64,000 bases of DNA from Mycobacterium arosiense ATCC BAA-1401 = DSM 45069 (lineage in GTDB: Bacteria > Actinomycetota > Actinomycetes > Mycobacteriales > Mycobacteriaceae): assembly GCF_002086125.1 (NCBI RefSeq), contig NZ_MVHG01000001.1, positions 1 to 64,000 of the forward strand, written 5' to 3'. The notes beneath the pieces are model-generated. The model was given only the letters and a program-made list of their open reading frames with translations, was not told where the DNA came from and searched no databases. How positions within the stretch are numbered: position 1 is the first letter of the stretch; each line of letters begins with the position of its first letter. Of the stretch, positions 18,203 to 25,475 are shown in pieces. The position numbers were made by a program, and so were the translations under genes.

Positions 18203-18592
18203 TCAGCCCGCCGATCCGTACGGGCTGGTGAGGATCTCCATGGCGTGGCCGGAAGGGTCCGAGAAATAGACGCCGCGCCCGCCGTGATTGTGGTTGATCT
18301 CGCCGGGGCGTTTGGCGCCGGGATCGGCCCAATGCTGCAGGCCGCGTGAGGAGATCCTGGCATAGATGGCGTCGAACTCTTGCTCGGACACCAGGAACGC
18401 GTAGTGCTGGCGCGGGATGTCCGCGCCTTCCGGGGCATCCGCATAGTCCAGGCTTGCGCCGTGCTCGAGTTCGACAACCATGAAGTGGCCGAAAGGCTTT
18501 GGGCTGGGCAGACCGAACAGCTCGGTGAGGAACTCGGCCGATTCTCGTTTGTCGCGTGACGCCACGATGGTGTGGTTGAAACTGATGGTCAT
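18203..18592 (-). CDS. VOC-superfamily (glyoxalase/bleomycin-resistance fold) protein
   Basis: Encodes 129 residues, one VOC module pair. Seen: SFNHTIVASRDKRESAEFLTELFGLP at the start, FLVSEQEFDAIYARI in the middle and GRGVYFSDPSGHAMEILTSPYG at the end, matching the paired beta-alpha-beta-beta-beta units. H7, E62-region residues and the terminal E (in HAMEIL) are candidate metal ligands. VOC members include dioxygenases, glyoxalases and antibiotic-binding proteins, so the exact activity cannot be assigned. It lies downstream of a second VOC gene on the same strand, 46 bp away, and the two may be co-transcribed. Confidence 0.8.
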   Translation of the reverse strand: MTISFNHTIVASRDKRESAEFLTELFGLPSPKPFGHFMVVELEHGASLDYADAPEGADIPRQHYAFLVSEQEFDAIYARISSRGLQHWADPGAKRPGEINHNHGGRGVYFSDPSGHAMEILTSPYGSAG

Positions 18593-18638
18593 AGTTCTTT
18601 CCAGTCAACCACCCTCCGCCCGGCGCCACAACGCCGCG

Positions 18639-19091
18639 CTATTTCGGCGCGGTTAGCTCCAGGGCGATGTTGTCGGGATCGCGGAACTCCAAGATGTAAG
18701 ACGGCCCGATGTCTTTGACCGGCTCGTGAACGACACCGACTTCGTCGAGATGCGCTGCTGCCGAATCCAATTCGTCTTTGCTGGCGAGCCGGAAGGCAAT
18801 GTGGTCGAGGCCGACGCGATCCTCGTCGAAGCGGTCCGTGCCGACCGGGCGCAGTCCGAGTAGCGTGCCGCCGAGGTCGTAGATGACGCCGCCGAACAGA
18901 AAGCTCAACTGGCTGCGAATGAATTCGTCGGCGTTGTCTGGGACCTCGATCAACACCGGCCAACCGAACACGCTCTCGTAGAACTGCCGCGACCGCTCGA
19001 TGTCGGTCACGGTCAGCCGGACATGTGCGATGGAACTACTGGTGAACGCCACCCGGTCCATGGTTCCACTGATGGGCCGCATGTTGAACAT
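18639..19091 (-). CDS. VOC-superfamily (glyoxalase/dioxygenase-like) protein
   Basis: Encodes 150 residues from ATG 19091; ATG 19082 and ATG 19058 (MDRVAFTSSSIAHVRLTVTD) are possible shorter starts, and the last fits the family best because VOC proteins begin with a short strand into HVRLTVTD. Other segments are RSRQFYESVFGWPVLIE, GLDHIAFRLASKDEL and YILEFRDPDNIALELTAP, where H and the final E are the usual metal ligands. Only 15 bp separate its first ATG from the GTG of the divergent luciferase-like gene, so their regulatory regions overlap. Substrate unknown. Confidence 0.8.
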   Translation of the reverse strand: MFNMRPISGTMDRVAFTSSSIAHVRLTVTDIERSRQFYESVFGWPVLIEVPDNADEFIRSQLSFLFGGVIYDLGGTLLGLRPVGTDRFDEDRVGLDHIAFRLASKDELDSAAAHLDEVGVVHEPVKDIGPSYILEFRDPDNIALELTAPK

Positions 19092-19106
19092 GCCAAAATC
19101 GCCGTC

Positions 19107-19997
19107 GTGCAGATTGCGATGACCATGCCGGTGATGGAGCCGGATCTGGATGCGACCGTGCTCGAGACGTGGGCGCGCGCCATTGACGAGGGGCCGTTCT
19201 CGTCGTTGTGCTGGGGCGAGCGCATCGCCTTCGACAACCCGGACAACCTGACGCTGCTGGGTGCGCTGGCCGCTTGGACCAAGCGGGTGCGGCTGTTGAC
19301 CACGGTCATCGTGCCGCAGCTACACGATCCGGTCATGCTCGCCAAGGGTTTGGCGACCGGTGACCTGCTGAGCGGCGGCCGGCTCAGCGTGGGCGTCGGG
19401 GTGGGCGGCCGCCACGAGGACTACCACGCCGTGAGTGCCGATCCGGCCACCCAGACGATGCGCGGCATGGCCGAACGCGTGGCGGTGATGAAGCGGGTCT
19501 GGGCGGGGGAGAAGATCACCGACTCGGTGCTGCCCGTCGGTCCGGCGCCGGTCCAGCCCGGCGGTCCTCCGTTGTTCGTCGGCAGCATCGGACCGAAAAC
19601 CATCCGCAGCGCGGCCGCGTGGGCCGACGGGTTGGCCGGCACCACCCTGGACCTCGACGTGGCCAAGCAGAACGAGCTGTTCGACGTGACCCGAGCGGCC
19701 TGGGCGCAGGCCGGCAAGCCCAAACCCCACCTGATCACTTCGTTCTGGTTCGCGTTCGGGTCACCCGAGGATTCTCGTGCCCAGATACACCGTCATCTGC
19801 GCCGCTACATGAACTGGATACCGGCCGACTACGTCGACGCGATGGCGCCGATGACGGGTTGGGCCGGCAGCGAGGACGAGCTGCTGAACGTGTTGCGCGG
19901 GTTCTGCGAGATCGGCACCGATGAGGTCCAGCTGATCCCGACCAGCTCGGACGTCGGTCAGCTTCGCCGCGCCGCAGAGGTGGCGGCTCGGCTGTAG
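19107..19997 (+). CDS. F420-dependent luciferase-like (LLM class) oxidoreductase
   Basis: GTG 19107 (QIAMTMPVMEPDLD) is chosen over an upstream in-frame ATG at 19023 because the LLM fold begins with this first strand and the upstream part would overlap the divergent gene. Length is 296 residues. FSSLCWGERIAFDNPDNLTLLGALAAWTKRVRL and LLSGGRLSVGVGVGGRHEDY are characteristic of the TIM-barrel luciferase family, which in mycobacteria mostly uses F420H2. GSIGPKTIRSAAAWADGL lies in the later barrel. A CAAAAT box ends 7 bp before the GTG, compatible with leaderless transcription. Substrate unknown. Confidence 0.82.
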   Translation: MQIAMTMPVMEPDLDATVLETWARAIDEGPFSSLCWGERIAFDNPDNLTLLGALAAWTKRVRLLTTVIVPQLHDPVMLAKGLATGDLLSGGRLSVGVGVGGRHEDYHAVSADPATQTMRGMAERVAVMKRVWAGEKITDSVLPVGPAPVQPGGPPLFVGSIGPKTIRSAAAWADGLAGTTLDLDVAKQNELFDVTRAAWAQAGKPKPHLITSFWFAFGSPEDSRAQIHRHLRRYMNWIPADYVDAMAPMTGWAGSEDELLNVLRGFCEIGTDEVQLIPTSSDVGQLRRAAEVAARL

Positions 19998-20067
19998 CTT
20001 TACGGCAACGCTGCAGGTCAAATAAGGTGAATTGCCGCGTCGGCGCGGCGGCGATTTCATTAGCGGC

Positions 20068-20940
20068 ATGACGCAGCAGGAGCTGCCCGCCCCGCTGGCC
20101 GAACTGACCGGGCTCATAACGGAGTGCGCGAGCAACGGCGATTACGCCGGGGCCGCGCGGCAGGCGAACGAGCTGGTCACCCTGTGCCGCGCAACGCTGG
20201 GCGAGCGTCATCCCACCGTGCTGGAACTCAAGGTGTCGCTGGCGACGGTGCAACTGCGAGCCGGCGACGATGCCGTCGCCTACGAGGAGTTCGCACGGCT
20301 GATACCGGACCTGGTCGAGGTGCTCGGGGGTGATCACCTCAGCACCCTGACGGCCCGGCACCTCCTGGCGGGCCGGCAACAACCGTCGCTGTCAGCGCTC
20401 GCCGAATGGTCGCAGCTTTTCGCCGACGAACAGCGCGTCTTGGGCGCCGGACACGAGAGCGTGCTGGTGGCACGCGAGAAGATCGCGGAGAAGCGTTGGG
20501 AAATAGGCGATCTCGTCGGTGCGATGGCCGAGGGTGAACACGTGCTCGCCGCTCGCCGGCGCGTGCTCGGTGACGACCACGCCGACACGCTCGGGACGCG
20601 GTTGATGCTGGCAATCTGGCGGGGCCGCTCCGGTGATGTCCCGACGGCCGTCGCCGAGCTTGAGCCGTTGATCGGCGAGCTGCGCGACAAGCTGGGCGAC
20701 GACCACGCTCACCTGCTGGTGGCCCGGCACATGTTGACGCTGTGGGCCCCCGACCTGGTCGGCGTCCAGGACGAGGTCGCGGCATGGGAAGCGCTGGTCG
20801 CCGAAGAGGCGCGGGTGCTGGGCGATCAGCATCCGGTGACCGTCGCCGCCCGCCATGAGCTGGCCGGACGGTGCGCCCGGCACGGCGACCGACCGCACAA
20901 ATTCGGCGGCCGGGGCTCGTTGGACTGGTCCGCTTCGTGA
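20068..20940 (+). CDS. Kinesin-light-chain-type TPR-repeat protein
   Basis: From ATG 20068 the protein has 290 residues; an upstream in-frame TTG (20032) is less likely. It consists of about six TPR units, each ending with a variant of LGxxHxxTLxxR: LGERHPTVLELK, LGGDHLSTLTAR, LGAGHESVLVAR, LGDDHADTLGTR, LGDDHAHLLVAR and LGDQHPVTVAAR, spaced roughly 42-48 residues. No enzymatic domain, signal peptide or membrane helix is seen. Such repeats are protein-interaction scaffolds (TPR_10/TPR_12), often linked to NB-ARC or CHAT proteins, but no such partner is adjacent. Function unknown. Confidence 0.75.
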   Translation: MTQQELPAPLAELTGLITECASNGDYAGAARQANELVTLCRATLGERHPTVLELKVSLATVQLRAGDDAVAYEEFARLIPDLVEVLGGDHLSTLTARHLLAGRQQPSLSALAEWSQLFADEQRVLGAGHESVLVAREKIAEKRWEIGDLVGAMAEGEHVLAARRRVLGDDHADTLGTRLMLAIWRGRSGDVPTAVAELEPLIGELRDKLGDDHAHLLVARHMLTLWAPDLVGVQDEVAAWEALVAEEARVLGDQHPVTVAARHELAGRCARHGDRPHKFGGRGSLDWSAS

Positions 20941-20973
20941 CCCGGAAGTGCCGTTGAGCGCGTCCGGCGATGC

Positions 20974-22701
20974 TCAGATCGCGGCTCGATCCGCGGGGCG
21001 CTCGTCGTTCACGACAGGCTGGTGGGGTGGCTGCCCCTTGCGCAGCGTCTCCAGCAGCTCGCGGTAGGGCCCCACCAGATAGACGGTGTCCCCGCCGCGC
21101 AGCCAGGCGTCGCGGCGGGGGTGCAACTCGACGGGCGTATCCCGGCGGGTGATCGCGATGACACGGGTCTTGGTTGACATCTCGAACATGCGCAGCCCGT
21201 CGAGTTCGCTGCCCGCCGCCACGTGCATCGCGCCGACCATGAACGAACGCTGCCCGACCGAAAACGTGCCCAGCACCTGCAGGCCCATCGCGGCACCGAT
21301 GAACCACGGCGCGGCCAGGTCGACGGTGGAGCGGACATTCTCGAAGCCGAACCGCTTGGCCACCGCGTCGCCGAGTGCGCGGTCATAGATGCGCAGCACG
21401 ATGGGCACATCGGGCCGGTTGACCTCGGGCATCACCCGGGGGCCCAGCATCTCGCGCAGCACAATCCCCGTCTCGATGTTGACCATGTCGTCCTGGGTCA
21501 GCACCGCGACGGCCCGGGCGCGGTCGACGCGGGCCGCTTCCAGCGTCTGGCGCAGCGTCGCGTCGCCGAAGATCACCGGCACGTCGAGTTCGTCTGCGGT
21601 GGAGAGGAATCGGTTATTCTCGTCGCGCTCGATCACCGCGACGTCATATCCGGCGGCGGTGAGGTCGCCGACGACGCGGCTGCCGAACGAGCCCAGCCCC
21701 ACGACGATGATGTGGTTGCGCAGATGACGTGCGCGCCGAACCCCGGCCGATTGCAGGAAGCGGCGTGACAGCAACAGGTCGGCCAGGAAGGCGACGAGCA
21801 GCGCGGTGGTGGTCACGCCGGCGAACATCAGGGCGACAGCGAAGATTCGCAGCCACGCGGACTGGTGCAGGAAGGTGAATTCGCCGTAGCCCACCGTGGT
21901 GATGGTCTCCGCGGTGAAGTACATGGCGTCGAGCCAGGACAGCCGCGGCTTCGTGTACGAGAAATGCACGACGGCCGTGGACGCGAGCAAAAGGCTGATT
22001 GCGAGCAACATCGCGGGGAAGAGCATGGGGTTGACGTCGTCGCGCATCGCACGCGCGGCATCCGAGACGCGCCGCATCCACGACTGGCGCGAGCGGGTCG
22101 CGGCCGGCCGGGGAGTCTTGATGCCGCGCGCCGCCAGCTCATCGGCGCTGCCGATCATTGCGGTCCAGTCACCCTTGCGCACTTTGTGATCTCGCCCGGG
22201 ACAGGGCACCACCCCGTCGGACCTCGCGGCGTTCTCGCCATGAATGACGGCTACCGGTGCCAGGTCGCCGTAGATCTCTCGAAGTGTCGCGTCGCGCGGT
22301 GCCTCGGCGCCCGACACCAGAAATTTGATGCCGGCCGCCTCAACCGGGTGTGTGCTGCTCGCCAGACAGGCTTCGACGACCGACGGCGCCGCCAGATCGG
22401 CGACGTCCAGGATGGCCCCGGGACCGTTGTCGGCGGCCACCGCCGCACGCAGCACGTCGTTGCCCAGGCGGGCAACCACGCGCACGCGAGGATTCGTTTT
22501 CCTTGCCAGCAAGGCGATTTCGAGGTTTTTCGCGTCGTCGTCCCCCGCGCAGACGATGGCGTGCGCGCGGGCGAGGTCGGCGGCGGCGAGCTGCTCGCTG
22601 TGCAGCTTGACGATGGTGGCACCCGCGCGGTTCAGTTCCTCGGCAATCGTTGTTGCGAGCGCGTCGTCACCGCTGACGATGATGTGGCGGCGCGTGCTCA
22701 T
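20974..22701 (-). CDS. Potassium channel with cytosolic RCK/TrkA domains on both sides of the pore
   Basis: ATG 22701 (STRRHIIVSGDD) gives 575 residues; an upstream start adds 29 residues of no family character. A Rossmann-like TrkA-N domain occupies residues 5-190. Two membrane helices (about 226-248 and 283-308) flank the selectivity filter TTVGYGEF (268-275). A second RCK domain begins at NHIIVVGLGSFGSRVV (about 329), and a TrkA-C-like domain (about 490-550) ends in GDTVYLVGPYRELLETL. This is a two-helix K+ channel gated by nucleotide- or ligand-binding domains, in the plasma membrane. I recall nothing like it at this locus in M. tuberculosis. It converges with the TPR gene. Confidence 0.88.
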   Translation of the reverse strand: MSTRRHIIVSGDDALATTIAEELNRAGATIVKLHSEQLAAADLARAHAIVCAGDDDAKNLEIALLARKTNPRVRVVARLGNDVLRAAVAADNGPGAILDVADLAAPSVVEACLASSTHPVEAAGIKFLVSGAEAPRDATLREIYGDLAPVAVIHGENAARSDGVVPCPGRDHKVRKGDWTAMIGSADELAARGIKTPRPAATRSRQSWMRRVSDAARAMRDDVNPMLFPAMLLAISLLLASTAVVHFSYTKPRLSWLDAMYFTAETITTVGYGEFTFLHQSAWLRIFAVALMFAGVTTTALLVAFLADLLLSRRFLQSAGVRRARHLRNHIIVVGLGSFGSRVVGDLTAAGYDVAVIERDENNRFLSTADELDVPVIFGDATLRQTLEAARVDRARAVAVLTQDDMVNIETGIVLREMLGPRVMPEVNRPDVPIVLRIYDRALGDAVAKRFGFENVRSTVDLAAPWFIGAAMGLQVLGTFSVGQRSFMVGAMHVAAGSELDGLRMFEMSTKTRVIAITRRDTPVELHPRRDAWLRGGDTVYLVGPYRELLETLRKGQPPHQPVVNDERPADRAAI

Positions 22702-22908
22702 GTATCCCCATCTCTGATGACTTGGGCGCTCAGTTGTCGCCAACTGTCGGGCACCGTGTCGTTGGATGCCAGCGTGACATGTCCGCACGCCTTTTGAGGG
22801 GGATATCGAACGCTTGGCGGGCGGCGCCGGGATCGGATGGGCGATGTCGATCTGGGCAGCGTCGGAGCACCGGTGCAGTCCGGCCCGGCGCCAACAGGTT
22901 TGGCGGGT

Positions 22909-23280
22909 CTACAAGACCCGAACGTCGGCGGGTGACCAGAACGCGCGCATCGACGTGATCCTGGCGTCCCCGTCGAACGTCATCGTCGAGATGGGCGAGA
23001 TCCGGGTGCGGCTGTCACCGGCGTCGAGCGTGAGGTGCCAGAAGAAAGCTGCTTCGCTGCCCGAGATCCGCACTTCGGCGAGTTCGGTGTCTTTCTTGGC
23101 GTCCTGAAACCCCGCATAGAAGGCGCGGATGGCGTCGGGCCCGCGGCGGATCTCGGACCCGATCGGGTCCTCGATCGTGGCGTCCTCGGCATAGAGCGCG
23201 ACGATGTCGTCGGCGGTACCCGTGGCGACCAGCGCGAGGTAGCGATTGACGGTGTCGGTGATGGCTTCTGGGGACGGCAT
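22909..23280 (-). CDS. SnoaL/ketosteroid-isomerase-fold protein
   Basis: ATG 23280 (PSPEAITDTVNRYLALVATG) gives 123 residues, the normal size for the NTF2-like SnoaL/KSI fold. The helix-strand pattern DDIVALYAEDATIEDPIGSEIRRGPDAIRAFYAGF is typical and includes the Asp (in EDATIEDP) that acts as base in ketosteroid isomerases. FDGDARITSMRAFWSPADV is the final strand pair. A longer frame reading in the same direction overlies the divergent Nudix gene and is rejected. Catalytic or binding role unknown; a steroid or lipid ring substrate is possible in a mycobacterium. Confidence 0.75.
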   Translation of the reverse strand: MPSPEAITDTVNRYLALVATGTADDIVALYAEDATIEDPIGSEIRRGPDAIRAFYAGFQDAKKDTELAEVRISGSEAAFFWHLTLDAGDSRTRISPISTMTFDGDARITSMRAFWSPADVRVL

Positions 23281-23305
23281 AGTCCGGACGCTACTCCTGG
23301 CCGTC

Positions 23306-23346
23306 GCCGCAGTATGAGTCGCGGTATTCACGGCAATACTGGCGGC
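23306..23346. promoter_or_regulatory. Interrupted dyad between divergent SnoaL-like and Nudix genes
   Basis: GCCGCAGTAT (23306-23315) faces ATACTGGCGGC (23336-23346), complementary except for one extra G. The 66-bp divergent gap must hold both promoters, and AATACT (23335-23340) could serve as a -10 just before the Nudix GTG. An operator role is inferred. Confidence 0.35.
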
Positions 23347-23883
23347 GTGACTTTTATCGAATGCCTCGCCAGTCGCGAGATCTACCGCAACCCATGGATG
23401 GTGCTGCGGGAGGACGACATCCGCCGCCCGGACGGTAGCAAGGGCATCTACAGCGTCGTCGACAAGCCGGCCTACGCGCTCGTGATGCCGTACGACGGCC
23501 ACCGCTTCCGGCTGGTCGAGCAGTTCCGCTATCCCCTCGGCGAGCGGCGTTGGGAGTTTCCCCAAGGCACCGCTGCCGATCTGGTCGACGCCGAACCGGC
23601 CGAGCTCGCCGAGCGCGAGCTGCGCGAGGAAACCGGGCTGCGCGCAACGTCGTTCGAGGCGCTCGGCCAACTCGACGTCGCACCGGGAATGACCAGTCAG
23701 CGGGGTTGGGTGTTCCTGGCCACCGGAATCGCCGAGGGAGAAGTCGACCGCGAGCACGAGGAGCAGGACATGCGCAGCGCGTGGTTCCCGCGTGACGAGG
23801 TCGAACGGATGATTCGCGGGGGTGTCATCGCCGACGCGCAGTCGGTGGCCGCCTATGGGCTGTTCCTGATGCGAGCGGGATGA
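23347..23883 (+). CDS. Nudix hydrolase, ADP-ribose pyrophosphatase-like
   Basis: GTG 23347 (TFIECLASREIYRNPWMVL) gives 178 residues. The Nudix box begins with G74 in FPQG and reaches the core RELREETGL at 90-98 (R90, E91, E94, E95, G97), with a short insertion between G74 and the box. REDDIRRPDGSKGIYSVVDKP and the W/F-rich VEQFRYPLGERRWEFP segment resemble ADP-ribose pyrophosphatases (NudF type). It would clear ADP-ribose or similar nucleoside-diphosphate compounds in the cytosol with Mg2+. The open frame extends upstream over the opposite gene, but that part is not family-like. Confidence 0.85.
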   Translation: MTFIECLASREIYRNPWMVLREDDIRRPDGSKGIYSVVDKPAYALVMPYDGHRFRLVEQFRYPLGERRWEFPQGTAADLVDAEPAELAERELREETGLRATSFEALGQLDVAPGMTSQRGWVFLATGIAEGEVDREHEEQDMRSAWFPRDEVERMIRGGVIADAQSVAAYGLFLMRAG

Positions 23884-23965
23884 ATCCCCGCTCGAGAGCA
23901 CCGCGATCGGGCCCGCGCCAAGGGGCAGTGGTTCGGTCCGCCGGGCTCACGATGGCCGTGACGGA

Positions 23966-24703
23966 TCAGTCCGACGGGGCCGGGGTCATGGAGGCGATGT
24001 AATAGGTTTCGTGCCCGGTCGGATACCCGCCCCCGCCGGTCGCGATATGGACGTGGTCGTAGTGGTCGGCGGTCTCCGACCCCAGGTCGGCCATCCAGTT
24101 GCCTCCGCCGACGCCGGGGTAGATCTTCTGGCGCCAGATCACGTGGTTGATGCGCCATCGTTTCGCGTTGGCCAGGGCGTAGCCGGCGATCTGGTTGCCG
24201 AGCTCGATGCCTTCGGGGGAGTGGTAGTTCGGGATCATCACGTCGATCGCCAAGCCGTTGGGGTGCCACGGCAACGGGTCCTCGCGGTATCCGTAGATGG
24301 TCTTGATCTGGGGGAAGAGCACGGTGATGGCGCGGGCGGCCCAGATGGTCTTGACCTGCAACCGTTCTTCGGATCCCACGCTGTGCGGCAAGGCGAGCTG
24401 GAATTGCTGGCTGGCGGAGGGCGCGGGCGGTGCCAGGGCCGTTAACGATTCGATCTCGGCCGCACTGGCGGGGCGCGGCGCGCCGGGGGGCGGCGCAGGC
24501 GCCGACGCGCTGGTGGTGGGGCCCGGGACCGCCACGGGCGTTTCGACGCAGCAGCGCGTCTTGGTGCCCTGCGCGTGGATCATGGCCGCGGAGATGACGA
24601 GCGACGCCGCGACCGCCAGCCATCGCCCCCGGCCCTTGGCGAACACCTTCACGCCCACGACCAGCAGCTTAATGCCGTCTGTGACGCATGGGTGCGTTTT
24701 CAC
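23966..24703 (-). CDS. Secreted mycobacterial protein with ARB_07466/VldE-like C-terminal domain
   Basis: From GTG 24703 the protein has 245 residues; GTG 24658 and GTG 24652 are alternative starts that put a signal peptide (KGRGRWLAVAASLVISAAMIH, read up to HA) nearer the N-terminus. A Pro/Ala linker follows (about residues 50-80), then a globular C-terminal domain with ITVLFPQIKTIYGYRED, WHPNGLAIDVMIPN, NHVIWRQKIY and ETADHYDHVHIATGGGGYP. The H/D/H pattern (HPNGLAID, DHYDHVH) suggests a metal site like D-Ala-D-Ala-peptidase-type cell-wall enzymes, but catalytic activity is uncertain. Likely exported and acting at the envelope. It converges with the Nudix gene. Confidence 0.7.
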   Translation of the reverse strand: MKTHPCVTDGIKLLVVGVKVFAKGRGRWLAVAASLVISAAMIHAQGTKTRCCVETPVAVPGPTTSASAPAPPPGAPRPASAAEIESLTALAPPAPSASQQFQLALPHSVGSEERLQVKTIWAARAITVLFPQIKTIYGYREDPLPWHPNGLAIDVMIPNYHSPEGIELGNQIAGYALANAKRWRINHVIWRQKIYPGVGGGNWMADLGSETADHYDHVHIATGGGGYPTGHETYYIASMTPAPSD

Positions 24704-24744
24704 TTGCTTGTTCGGCCCCCGGGCAGGCCGGTCACAATGACCAC

Positions 24745-25248
24745 ATGCCCGGGCGATCGTTCGATGACGCGAACGCTTTGCACCGAACGATGCGTCGCTT
24801 CGCGTCCACGACCGTGGGTGTGGCGCTCCTTCGCCCGACCGCGCACCACCTCGATCGCCTTGTCGCCAAGGCCACCGGTGGCCGGCGAAACTTCGCCGAG
24901 GTCGCAACCGGCATCCCGGTGGTCATGCTCACCACGACGGGCGCCAAGTCCGGCGAGCCGCGCACCGTCGCCGTATACGGGATCCCGCACTCGGACGGCC
25001 TAGCCCTCATCGCATCCAACTTCGGCGGTACCAAGCATCCGGCCTGGTATCACAATCTGAAGGCCCACCCGCAGGCGACCCTGACGGTCGGCGGCGACAC
25101 CTGGCCTGCCTCCGCGCGGCTCGCGACGCCCCGCGAACGCGACGAGATCTGGGCCAAGGGCCTCGAGCTGTATCCGGGCTGGCGGAAGTATGAGGTGCGG
25201 GCGAAAGATCGTCAGATCGAGGCGTTCGTGCTGACGCGAGTCGAGTAG
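24745..25248 (+). CDS. Ddn-like F420-dependent nitroreductase family protein
   Basis: ATG 24745 (PGRSFDDANALHRTMRRF) gives 167 residues. The split-barrel FMN/F420-binding family is shown by GIPVVMLTTTGAKSGEPRTVAVYGIPHSDGLALIASNFGGTKHPAWYHNLKAHPQATLTVGG, a pattern specific to the deazaflavin-dependent nitroreductases of actinobacteria. KSGEPR and the GG-KHPAWYHNL segment contact the cofactor in this family. M. tuberculosis Ddn activates pretomanid and reduces menaquinone, but most paralogues have other or unknown substrates. It lies divergent from the secreted-protein gene and just before tRNA-Arg. Confidence 0.85.
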   Translation: MPGRSFDDANALHRTMRRFASTTVGVALLRPTAHHLDRLVAKATGGRRNFAEVATGIPVVMLTTTGAKSGEPRTVAVYGIPHSDGLALIASNFGGTKHPAWYHNLKAHPQATLTVGGDTWPASARLATPRERDEIWAKGLELYPGWRKYEVRAKDRQIEAFVLTRVE

Positions 25249-25275
25249 TGGCACCATTTCGGCTGGTAGAAAGGG

Positions 25276-25348
25276 TGCCCCCGGCAGGATTCGAACCTGC
25301 GGCCTTCTGCTCCGGAGGCAGACGCTCTATCCCCTGAGCTACGGGGGC
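25276..25348 (-). tRNA. tRNA-Arg, anticodon CCG
   Basis: The minus strand reads a 73-nt cloverleaf: acceptor GCCCCCG pairing with the 3' CGGGGGC, D arm with AGCTCAGGGGATAGAGC, anticodon loop CTCCGGA (CCG, decoding CGG), and TΨC arm with GGTTCGAATCC. The discriminator is A at 25276, and CCA is not encoded. It lies head-to-head with argS, the enzyme that charges it. Confidence 0.95.
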
Positions 25349-25461
25349 GCACCGACATACCTGTTGCGCCATGGGGCTATCGGACAAGCACGGACAGACT
25401 AACGCATCGAAGCGGCCACCCTGCCACCGCAATGGATTCGGGGTGGGGGCGCCCCAGCCAA

Positions 25462-25467
25462 TAGGAT
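25462..25467 (+). promoter_or_regulatory. -10 box of argS, near-leaderless spacing
   Basis: TAGGAT ends 8 bp before the argS GTG, so transcription should begin at or within 1-2 bases of the start codon. No clear -35 is seen at 17-19 bp upstream. Confidence 0.5.
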
Positions 25468-25475
25468 GGACGCTC

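Noticed and set aside
23281..23901. N-terminal extension of the SnoaL-like frame
   Set aside because: It is antisense to the Nudix gene and does not resemble the fold.
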